Shown: positions 56,720-64,000 of the stretch, piece by piece
Position numbering within the stretch: position 1 is the stretch's first letter
Layout: every line of letters starts with the position of its first letter
Origin: Thereva unica
Lineage: Eukaryota > Arthropoda > Insecta > Diptera > Therevidae
DNA length: 64,000 nt
Assembly (NCBI GenBank): GCA_949987705.1
Contig: OX465281.1
Location: forward strand, 31,852,942 to 31,916,941
Direction: 5' to 3'
The notes under the pieces: generated by a model
What the model was told of the DNA's origin: nothing
Seen by the model: only the letters and a program-made list of their open reading frames with translations
The model's database searches: none
Translations under genes and position numbers: made by a program

Positions 56720-57709
56720 GTTGGAGGGGATTGAGAGCAGATCAGAAAAAGTGCGGGTGAAAGAATTGACCCCTGGGGAACTCCGGCCGAAATGGCGTGG
56801 GGGTTGGATTCGACGCCATCCAATACTACCTTGATTGAACGGCCTGAAAGAAAGCTCTTAATCTAGTTCCTTAGAACTAAGTGTATACCAATAGCTTGGA
56901 GTTTATTCAACAGAGCTGGGTGCCATACTCTGTCAAAAGCCTTTGATATATCTAGAGCAACCAGGCTAGACTCACCAAAGCTGTGAATGCTTTGGTTGAT
57001 ACGCTCGGTTAAACACACAACCAGATCGCCAGTAGACCGTTTAGGTCTGAAGCCGTATTGCCTGTCGTGTATAATTTGGTTGGATTCTAGATATTTCATC
57101 AGCTTTTTATTGATTATTGTCTCCATGATTTTGGAGAGAACAGAAGTAATTGCTATTGGGCGGTAGTTTAAGGGGTCGCTGGCTTCACCTTTTTTTGGGA
57201 TTGGCTGAACATGAGCTAGTTTCCAAGAGTCGGGATACACTCCGGAGAAGTAAGACAGGGCAAAAAGTTTGCGCAGAGGTTTAGCCAAAGGTGAGGCACA
57301 TTTTTTAAGTACCATAGGGGGGATTTTGTCGGGACCAGTGGATTTATTGGCGTCTAGTTCTTTCAGACACCTAAACACCTCGCGAGTATTGAAGTGAACT
57401 CCGTCCATTGAGTGGGTGGTATTCTCGAGAGTGGTGGTGACATAGCAGCATCGGGTAAAGAAGAATTTGCGGCGAACAGGGAAGCTAATAGGTCGGCCTT
57501 GGGTTTGCTTTCTGTTATCACTTCCTTGTTGTGAATAAAAGGAGGTGTTGAGGAGGAAGTAAAATTCTTCTTGATGGCAGTTACCAAGGACCAGAAGTTT
57601 TTGCTGCCCGTAGTGGAGTTAAGAATCTTACTTCTCAATCTATCATCAAATGATGATTTGGCTTTCCTGATGATGGAGTTACAGGAGTTTCTCAATTTGA
57701 TGTACTCAA
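56720..57709 (-). pseudogene. family A RT fingers and palm (antisense copy)
   Basis: EYIKLRNSCNSIIRKAKSSF near 57700, KNFWSLVTAIKKNF, then (57408 downwards) LDANKSTGPDKIPPMVLKKC, WKLAHVQPIPKKGEASDPLN, YRPIAITSVLSKIMETIINK, YGFRPKRSTGDLVVCLTERI, LVALDISKAFDRVWHPALLN. A stop follows at 56863 (near LVLRN). Further down GVPQGSILSPALFLI is joined to LLSIPSNP by a deletion of about 13 bp, and a FADDGTLNFSYSFD box closes the palm. This copy supplies the RT fingers missing from the 3.6-6.4 kb copy. Confidence 0.8.
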
Positions 57710-57727
57710 GACATCAAGACATAAAAT

Positions 57728-58642
57728 ATGTCGTCAAAATCAAACTCAAGGCCAAATACCAGAAAATTTGCTGAAATTGCAAATGATCCAAATCCCGCTA
57801 GGAACAATACTCCCGGGACGACGGCCAGCAGGCGCGATGATGGTAGCAGCAGCAAAACTCCGAGATCCACATCAATATCTGCCCCCGAGAACAACCTTGA
57901 GCTCTTTGAGAAAAGGCTTTTATTAAGCTTCAACAGGATGCTCAACGAACAGTTGGCCGCTCTCGAGGATCGTTTCGAGGAGCGTATGAAGCAACTTGAG
58001 ACCCGCTTGACCACGCAAATGGAGGAGGTATGTAGCACTTTAAACAACCAAGTGGGAAAACTAAGAGACGAGGTAGAAACTATCCAACACGACCTTGCCG
58101 TAGTCTCAAACGAGTTAGAGGACTTGCGCCAGTCTCGACTCCAGGACGTGGTCATTCGTGGTATCCCCACGAATGAAAATGACAATCCAAAGCAGATTTT
58201 AAATTCTCTTGCTTCCACCATCGGGCATGAGCTGTCACCCTACGTGAATGTGTTCCGGCCAATGCAGCGACCGCGATTAGAGTCACAGACTGGCAGCGTC
58301 ATGAAATTGAGCTCGTTACTAATCGTAAAATTTCCATCGGCCAACGAGCAGCAAGAGTTCCTGCGAAAAACACGCCAACATGGAGCTATTTCTTTAAAGA
58401 AATTAAATCTGGGCTTTGTTTCTGATAGCCCAATTTACATAAACGAAAGCCTGACTTCCAAGAACAATGATATTTTCCACACTGCACGCAAACTCCTGAA
58501 GCAGAAGCTTGTCACCGCGGTTTCCACTCGTCGAGGCCTTGTCTATGTGCAGCTGGAGAGAAATAAACAGCCGCGTTTATTCACATCAGTTTTGGATCTG
58601 AACGATGCCGCCAGCTCCTGTCTCACTCCCAGCTCACTCTAA
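57728..58642 (+). CDS. ORF1 protein of family D (nucleic-acid-binding, coiled coil)
   Basis: A 304-codon intact frame. The N-terminus (residues 1-60) is Ser/Pro/Arg-rich and unstructured. Residues about 60-140 form a heptad-like, charged coiled coil (FEERMKQLETRLTTQMEEV, then LRDEVETIQHDLAVVSNELE). Residues about 143-240 (DVVIRGIPTNENDN, LLIVKFPSANEQQEFLRKTR) have the look of an RRM-like fold (cf. L1 ORF1p and ORF1 proteins of CR1/Jockey-group elements), and a basic C-terminal part follows (ARKLLKQKLVTAVSTRRGLVY). No zinc knuckle. It would coat element RNA as a trimer. The TAA stop is immediately followed by TGA and ORF2 in the same frame. It may be shortened at its C-terminus by the same deletion that removed the ORF2 start. 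Confidence 0.75.
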   Translation: MSSKSNSRPNTRKFAEIANDPNPARNNTPGTTASRRDDGSSSKTPRSTSISAPENNLELFEKRLLLSFNRMLNEQLAALEDRFEERMKQLETRLTTQMEEVCSTLNNQVGKLRDEVETIQHDLAVVSNELEDLRQSRLQDVVIRGIPTNENDNPKQILNSLASTIGHELSPYVNVFRPMQRPRLESQTGSVMKLSSLLIVKFPSANEQQEFLRKTRQHGAISLKKLNLGFVSDSPIYINESLTSKNNDIFHTARKLLKQKLVTAVSTRRGLVYVQLERNKQPRLFTSVLDLNDAASSCLTPSSL

Positions 58643-58645
58643 TGA

Positions 58646-61276
58646 ATTTGGAGCAACCCCACGAAGCTTGTTACATTAGATGGGTACAATCTATACCGAA
58701 ATGATCGCAAGAACCGTTCTGGTGGTGGAGTAGCCATATATGTGAAGAATAACCTCAGGTCTTTCAAAGTTAAGGAATCTGCATCTAATCCCTTGGAATT
58801 CCTTAGCATTGAAATTAACTGTGGTTATAGAAAATGTCTCGCCACTGTGGTTTACTGCCCTCCACGAATTTTCTCGTTGACCGAAGCCAGTGAACTGGAA
58901 TTATGGCTCGCCGATGCCACCCATAACTATGAGAGCATCGTGGTTGGTGGTGACTTTAATGTAAACATTTTATCCAACAACGCCCTTTCCAAAAAGTTTC
59001 TCAACTTCTTCAAAATGTTTGACCTAAAGCCCATTAACCAACTTCCGACATACCTAAACACAAATAATCCATCCCTGCTGGATATCTTTTTTGTGTCAAA
59101 TGTTGATAACGTTTTATTCCATAATCAGATCAGCCCACCTAGTTACCTCGATCACGACATCCTGTACCTTTCCCTTAAACTCTCAGTAAAAAACACTCAA
59201 CGGAAATTGTTCTCGTATCGTGACTACAAGTCCATAGATGTCCCGGCTCTATTGCAAGAATGTTCTTCACTACCATGGGATCAAATATACCGCATCTCTG
59301 ACATAGACAACCAAATAGAACATTTTCGCTTGCTATGTCTCCAACTACACGAATCTTTTGTCCCAGTTAAAACAAAACGCACTTTTTCCTCTACTTCTCC
59401 CTGGTTCTCCGCTAGAATCAGGCGTCTTGTCTCCGAGAGAGAACTCTTATTCAAAAAATATAAAATTAATAGAACCGATGCAAACTTAAAAGCCTACAAA
59501 AAGGTTAGGAATTTAGTAACTTCCTCCATACGTAAAGCGAAAGCCCATTTCTTTTCGTCTAAGCTTAACCCGAATTTGCCCCCAAAGAAACTTTGGACCA
59601 ACATTAAGCAACTTGGTATTCTTGGTGATAAAAGTGAAACACATATCAACCTTAGCGCTAATGAGCTAAATAATTACTTTACGTCTGCATCAAATATACG
59701 CGGAGATCGTAATTACTTAAGGGCAGCTAATAGTAATACTGGTGTTTTTTGTTTTCGCAATGTGGATCATACGGAAGTCCATAAAGCTTTTTATTCAATT
59801 AAATCCGAATCTGTTGGTCCAGACAACCTCCCACCCATATTCCTAAAGTTAATTTTTCCTCTGGTACTTCCCTATATCACACATATTTTTAATAGTTGCC
59901 TCACTAAATCCTACTTTCCGCTTCAGTGGAAAAAAGCAAAAGTTATCGCATTACCTAAGTGCAAATCTCCGCAAAGCCCCGCTGATTATCGTCCTATAAG
60001 TATACTATGTTTCTTAGGCAAAGTACTAGAAAAATTAATGTCGTGGCAAATCGATGGGCACTGCGAAATGTGGTCCCTGTTGTCCCATGCACAGTCTGGT
60101 TTCCGCAAGAGCAGCAGCTGTGAAACTGCACTACTGAAAGTGACCACCGATTTGCGAATGGCTCTTGATTCGCATGACATTGCTTTTCTTGTACTCCTGG
60201 ACTTTAGTAAGGCATTTGACAGTGTTAGCCATACGCTCCTTGAAACTAAGCTAATTGACCACATGAGGTTTTCATCCTCTGCGTCCTCCTTTATTCGGAG
60301 TTACTTGCACAATCGATCTCAACAAGTATGGCTACAAAATTCAACCTCCGACTCCTTGCCAATCACCCGCGGTGTTCCGCAGGGCTCCATTCTAGGACCG
60401 CTGCTTTTCAGCATGTATATAAATGATCTCAGCAGTACCGTGACTAACTGTAAACTGCACATGTATGCAGATGATGTCCAAATTTACTTAAACAGTCCCA
60501 TTGGTTTGGTTGAGAACTGTGTTAACAACATTAATGCCGATCTCGAGCGTATTTCTCAATGGTCTCTTTCCAACCACTTACTGTTAAATGCATCGAAATC
60601 CTGCTGCATTCCAATGTATAGGAGTCACTTAGACACCTCCTTCCTTCCACCTATCATTCTCATGAAAACGCGCTTACCTTATCAGTTGCGAGTTAAAAAT
60701 CTAGGCGTCTATCTGAACTCACAATTAACTTGCTGTGACCAGATCTCTCATACTCTATCTAAAATATATGGAAATTTGCGTCGTCTATGGCTGTACGCTT
60801 CCATTCTGCCCTTAGGTACTCGTTCAAAGCTAATCAAAACGTTAATTTTACCGTACTTCACCTATGCTAGCTTGGTCTTCCCGTCCCTTGATGCGTCATG
60901 TCGTGATAAACTCAATGTAGCCTTCAACGATTGCACAAGGTTTGTTTATAATCTTCGCCGATCTGACCATATAAGTCAGTATCGCTCTTCTGTTTTGGGG
61001 TGCACACTTGATGTGTACCTATCGCTCAAGGCAATGACATTCATTTATAAACTCCTACACTCTGATCGTCCATCATACCTCCATGAGTATCTTCGTTTTG
61101 GTCGTGCGACTAGAAGAATACTATTTATCCTACCTAGATTCTCCCATTTAGTTGCGCAGAGATCTTTTTTTGTTCACTCTATACAACTATGGAACAGTTT
61201 ACCCGCTGATATACAGAGTGCGGGGTCATTGGGTGTTTTCAGGAAACGTGTGTTCAACTATTTTACTAATCAATAA
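58646..61276 (+). CDS. ORF2 of family D: endonuclease (N-terminally deleted) and reverse transcriptase
   Basis: Open for 876 codons from just after TAATGA to the stop, with no internal stop. Numbering from 58646: residues 1-30 (WSNPTKLVTLDGYNLYRNDR) correspond to the TWL-to-GYxxYRxDR part of the APE-type EN, so about 50-60 residues with the first catalytic Asn and Glu are missing. Next come VVGGDFNVNI near 100, LLDIFFVSN, and YLDHDILYL near 168. RT: SVGPDNLPPIFLK, ADYRPISILCFLGKVLEKL near 446, LLDFSKAFDSVSH near 517, GVPQGSILGPLLF at 576, YADD at 607-610, followed by a complete thumb and tail (FFVHSIQLWNSLPADIQS). No RNase H. The RT looks intact, but the EN cannot work. There is no good ATG upstream of 58760. 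Confidence 0.85.
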   Translation: MWSNPTKLVTLDGYNLYRNDRKNRSGGGVAIYVKNNLRSFKVKESASNPLEFLSIEINCGYRKCLATVVYCPPRIFSLTEASELELWLADATHNYESIVVGGDFNVNILSNNALSKKFLNFFKMFDLKPINQLPTYLNTNNPSLLDIFFVSNVDNVLFHNQISPPSYLDHDILYLSLKLSVKNTQRKLFSYRDYKSIDVPALLQECSSLPWDQIYRISDIDNQIEHFRLLCLQLHESFVPVKTKRTFSSTSPWFSARIRRLVSERELLFKKYKINRTDANLKAYKKVRNLVTSSIRKAKAHFFSSKLNPNLPPKKLWTNIKQLGILGDKSETHINLSANELNNYFTSASNIRGDRNYLRAANSNTGVFCFRNVDHTEVHKAFYSIKSESVGPDNLPPIFLKLIFPLVLPYITHIFNSCLTKSYFPLQWKKAKVIALPKCKSPQSPADYRPISILCFLGKVLEKLMSWQIDGHCEMWSLLSHAQSGFRKSSSCETALLKVTTDLRMALDSHDIAFLVLLDFSKAFDSVSHTLLETKLIDHMRFSSSASSFIRSYLHNRSQQVWLQNSTSDSLPITRGVPQGSILGPLLFSMYINDLSSTVTNCKLHMYADDVQIYLNSPIGLVENCVNNINADLERISQWSLSNHLLLNASKSCCIPMYRSHLDTSFLPPIILMKTRLPYQLRVKNLGVYLNSQLTCCDQISHTLSKIYGNLRRLWLYASILPLGTRSKLIKTLILPYFTYASLVFPSLDASCRDKLNVAFNDCTRFVYNLRRSDHISQYRSSVLGCTLDVYLSLKAMTFIYKLLHSDRPSYLHEYLRFGRATRRILFILPRFSHLVAQRSFFVHSIQLWNSLPADIQSAGSLGVFRKRVFNYFTNQ

Positions 61277-61488
61277 TATTCCTTCAGTTATTTTAGGTTT
61301 TAAATTTTTTTTCATTCTTGTTGTTATTTGTTTTTCCTTACATAATTTTGTTTTTATTTAAAATTTTTACACTTCACAATTGTTTTTGTTTAATTTGCCG
61401 TTTAATTCTAAAGTACATACGCTTTTAGCGGTATAAGATATTGTAATCTTGATGTACTTAACTTTAATAAATAAATGAAATGAAATGA

Positions 61489-61570
61489 AAGACGAAGTGG
61501 CTCATTAGGCGAACGAACATTCGCAACGGCTCCCTTTGGGATGCATAATTTTAGCTCATCATTATACATT
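61489..61570 (-). pseudogene. family A, upstream remnant beyond the element D insertion
   Basis: On the minus strand this reads GAVANVRSPNEPLR and runs into AAGAC. Joined across element D, it continues in frame as LEYIKLRNSCNSIIRKAK, the expected EN-RT linker. Upstream of about 61570 I cannot follow the family A homology, so its 5' end is probably here or the rest is too diverged. Confidence 0.6.
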
Positions 61571-62059
61571 GGAATTTACAGAAGAGGGAACAGCCGCAGT
61601 CTGTCTTGTACGAATTCTACCCATCGTCCGACACCCAATATATCGGCTTACTCCCAAAAGTAGTCTATGAATGTGAGCGCCAAGCAGTTTGTTGAACCTA
61701 GGTTGATCATTGCCTTTGCTATTTGGCTTCATTTCGCCGTCCTAATAGCATTTTATATTTTTCTAGGCCAAACATATCCATCCTATTCTACGCTGGTGGA
61801 GTGTAGACTGCTACAAATCACCTAGGTTGAGGAGAGTTTGCGGCCAATAGGACGATGTATGATGTATCCCTTAAGTGTTTATTTGGCTTATGGTGGGTCC
61901 ATGTGTTTTGTGCATCGGCTGCTGTACCTACTGCGAAGTTTGAATGAAACGGCCGACGAAATGTTGGTGGGAACAATGTCGAGGGAATGTTTGTGCGCAT
62001 TTTTTTCAGCCCGTTAACAACGGATTTCTTTTGTTTCACAGATAAAATCCGCAAGGATC
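61571..62059. other. unassigned
   Basis: The open frame at 61818-62054 (minus) has no motif. No repeat was seen. Confidence 0.35.
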
Positions 62060-62250
62060 ACAATCGTCGGTTACCTTGAACTCCCTGATAACATTTCTCT
62101 TTTAGGCACTTCGATACCAACGTTTCTAACATTAACTCATCAGTGGGCATACCATTAATGCCCTCTTGTTGATGGTTATTTCTTTTGCTACCTCCAGGAC
62201 CTCTTGCCACCAAACTGCTGGTATTTTTGCCTCTGGTGTATCGAACTAGA
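62060..62250 (-). pseudogene. possible RT-finger fragment of an R1-like element, antisense
   Basis: On the minus strand one frame gives WWQEVLEVAKEITINK and the next frame INGMPTDELMLETLVSKCLK. Together they resemble the 'EVLxAAKxIxxNKAPGxDGIPxExLK' start of RT in R1/Jockey-like elements. The evidence is short and frame-split, so this is tentative. Confidence 0.3.
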
Positions 62251-62429
62251 ACATGCACAAGTTCAAGAGCAGTGAGGGTGAGTAAGCGAGACCTCTTCCT
62301 TGAAACAGCAACATGATAACCTTATTCCATCCACCCCAGGGTTCAAGCCTTCTAGCTTAGCTTGAAATGTGTTCGGGCTTACTCCATACCCACCTTACCC
62401 TTTTTTCCTCGACATTTTATACTTGAAAC

Positions 62430-63480
62430 TTCTTTGGAGCTCATTGGGGTTGGGTCGATTATGCTAATTCAATGTTTTAGTCAAGTTCATTTGGATCATA
62501 CATCCGGTTCTCTAGCTGAACAAGACCATCGCTAGAAGTAAATCTGATCACTTCAAAACGGTGTGCAGAGCAGAAGACTCGGACCCCTGGGACGGAGCCT
62601 ATAAAATGGTTATATCAGCGGTCAAGGGCAAGTACTCTCCGCGGATCTTCACTCCGCGCTGCTTCAGAGTATAGTGTACGTCCTGTTTCAGGTGGACCCA
62701 GAACAGGTGCGTGTAGTAACTGCAGTAGAGATTCTGGAGGCTGCAAAAAAGGTAGTATTCAATATTAAAGCAGTAGCATCTACGATAGCGCCAAACAGGT
62801 TGCTGAAGTCTTCACAGCGTGAAGCCTGAGAGAGGGAATCTTCCCTGAGCGATGGAAACAGCAGAAGCTCGTGCACTTACCGAAGCGGCACAAGCCTTTA
62901 GGGGGCCCATGCTCCTAATGACCGATATGTCTCCTTAATTGTACATGCAAACTTTTCGAGCGGGTAATCTGTAATAGGATACCCCCTAGATTCGACCCAG
63001 CAATTCGACTTTAGAAAGGCAAGGTCGACATGGTGGTGAGCATAGCAAGAGTCGCCATTTAGAAATATCACTGCTGCGCATTGATAACCTTCGACCCTAG
63101 CTAGGTTCCCCAAAGTACCTAGTGCGAATAGTAGCCGACTACCTTCATGGTAGGTCGCTTCATTGCGATTCGGAAGATGATCCGAAGATGTTTGGGACAA
63201 CATACGGTGTTCCATCCTGGGAACTATGTTGTGTGTGAACGAAGCGATCAGGGAAATAATAGCGTGGTTAGAACGCACTGGACTGAAGCTTGTTGAGCAC
63301 AAACTGAAGCGGTGCTGATCAGCAAACGGACATAAAGGGAACAGATCATCCACTCACAGCCCGCTCTAAGGTACCTGGGAGTGATGATCGACCGGAGGCT
63401 AAGCTTCAAAGCATACTAGGAGCGTCTGCGATTTGTGCAATACTCGGAAGAAAGCTGCTCACCGTTGGGGGACTAACGTC
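62430..63480 (+). pseudogene. R1-like non-LTR retrotransposon RT remnant (family F)
   Basis: Plus-strand pieces in order: LNKTIARSKSDHFKTVCRAE and DPWDGAYKMVISAVKGKYSP (62515-62630), EILEAAKKVVFN-like residues near 62730, then NRLLKSSQREA, IFPERWKQQKLVHLPKRHKP (62840-62900), PICLLNCTCKLFERVICNRI (62930-62985), GKVDMVVSIARVAI near 63020 and, after deletions, QTEAVLISKR (63303) and LRYLGVMIDRRLSFKAY (63370-63420). The FPERWKxQKLVLLPK and ALRYLGVMIDxRLSF blocks are typical of R1-clade and related elements. The catalytic palm motifs are deleted. Confidence 0.65.
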
Positions 63481-64000
63481 AACCTAGTGAATCAATATAG
63501 TTTTTTTAAAGACCTAGCTGCTAGACCGTTGCAGCCGCAACATAGATCGGCCACTTCAACAGACCACTTTAAGCTAATCAACCAAATGAACACTTCAAAA
63601 TACCATAAATTGTTCATGTTCACAAGCTGTTCATCCACCTTTTCTTGGGTCTTCCATAAATGGACCGAGTGATCCTCAATGATCTTCACGGGAGAATTTT
63701 TTTATTTTTAAAGCGAACTCCAGTTTGATATCTACCAAAATAACAGAAAAATAAAATACAACCATCGACAATCGAGTCCTGTAAATTAACTGGACTAAAA
63801 CTGGATAAGTTAGTGCCCATTTTCCATATCAAAGCGTTTCCTTTTTTACGATAAATGTTTTGTTTATGCCTGCGTTAATGTCGGTTCCCATCAAAATGCG
63901 ATTAAGATTCATACTTAATGAAATCACTCATAAACTGAATATAAATCACAATTACAGGAAAAAGCAGAAAGAATTTTTATTAAAATTTCCAGGTAGGCTA
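63481..64000. other. right edge without recognised features
   Basis: A 79-codon open frame (63433-63672) overlaps its antisense counterpart and shows no motif. The end of the window is AT-rich. Confidence 0.35.

Larger units (their letters stand above)
55722..57712 (-). mobile_element. family A, antisense copy, 3' part (with poly-A tail)
   Basis: On the minus strand the element runs from 57712 down to a 19-nt A tail (T run at 55722-55740). It includes the family 3' UTR (55745-55800). Its coding frame is cut at 57712 by element D and continues upstream at 61494-61560 (GAVANVRSPNEPLR joined to LEYIKLRNSC in frame). So the element is one insertion split by a later one. Confidence 0.8.
57713..61488 (+). 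mobile_element. non-LTR element, family D (two ORFs), nested in family A
   Basis: It carries ORF1 (57728-58642), ORF2 (58646-61276), a 200 bp AT-rich 3' UTR and a tail of TGAAA repeats (61475-61490). AAGAC occurs on both sides (57708-57712, 61489-61493) and fits as the target duplication. The 5' UTR is only about 15 bp, so the copy is probably 5'-truncated. It is the least damaged retroelement in the window. It is inserted head-to-head, inside the antisense family A copy. Confidence 0.85.

Noticed and set aside
57710..57728. 18-base match AGACATCAAGACATAAAA between the family D 5' end and RTE copy 1 near 34257
   Set aside because: Short, low-complexity match in unrelated elements with no extension either side; treated as coincidence.
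57690..57740. Head-to-head retroelement starts as a bidirectional promoter
   Set aside because: The antisense family A continues beyond element D, so the junction is an insertion site and not two element 5' ends.
57706..58221. 171-codon open frame on the minus strand
   Set aside because: Serine-rich antisense shadow of ORF1 of family D.
1..64000. CRISPR array, rRNA, tRNA, phage or bacterial gene clusters
   Set aside because: No regularly spaced short repeats with unique spacers, no recognisable RNA genes and no prokaryotic gene organisation; the content is eukaryotic transposon sequence.

Overview
The window looks like nuclear DNA of an animal, most likely an insect. It is AT-rich and intergenic, and it is filled with metazoan non-LTR retrotransposons (Jockey-superfamily, RTE, R1 and RNase-H-bearing I/Jockey-like types), a mariner-type transposase remnant and several short inverted-repeat DNA elements. 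I found no convincing host gene, rRNA, tRNA, CRISPR array, LTR retrotransposon or bacterial-style operon. The species cannot be named from what is visible.

For convenience the non-LTR remnants are grouped into families. A is a Jockey-superfamily type with a FADD active site: the main copy is at 3.6-6.4 kb, an antisense copy lies at 55.7-57.7 kb and resumes past 61.49 kb, and fragments lie near 12.5-14.1, 19.1-19.5, 25.4-26.1, 29.6, 46.6-46.8 and 52.3-53.0 kb. B is RTE type: 33.5-38.0, 44.7-45.5, 39.4-43.1 and 21.1-21.4 kb. C is an antisense copy at 34.5-37.5 kb. D is the best preserved element, with ORF1 and a nearly complete ORF2, at 57.7-61.5 kb. E carries RNase H: 8.6-9.2, 14.3-15.8, 19.6-20.3, 26.9-29.0 and 46.1-46.4 kb. 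F is R1-like: 62.4-63.5 kb.

Layout: 0-1.8 kb has no gene; 1.81-3.60 kb is an almost perfect 1.8 kb palindromic transposon whose loop and right arm carry a broken ORF; 3.6-6.4 kb is family A; 7.8-9.2 kb holds nested inverted-repeat elements and an EN fragment; 9.2-12.5 kb is blank; 12.5-15.8 kb holds decayed A and E copies; 15.9-18.5 kb is blank; 18.5-19.1 kb is a tandem duplication with recurring small palindromes; 19.1-21.4 kb holds A, E and B fragments; 23.7-25.0 and 31.7-33.0 kb are two copies of one 1.3 kb inverted-repeat DNA element in opposite orientation; 25.4-29.0 kb holds A and E; 33.5-38.0 kb is an RTE split by C; 39.4-43.1 kb is an RTE split by a 793 bp TA-flanked element; 44.5-45.7 kb is a short tandem array with an RTE inserted; 49.9-51.4 kb is a dead mariner; 55.7-61.6 kb is A split by D; 62-63.5 kb is R1-like.

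The parts do not act together in a pathway. Their relation is one of nested insertion. In five places (8.85, 37.5, 39.7, 45.0 and 57.7 kb) the pre-insertion site can be read from the flanking protein frame or from a sister copy, which gives a relative order of events. The density of antisense and sense transposon fragments without host genes fits heterochromatin or a small-RNA-producing locus, but that is inference.
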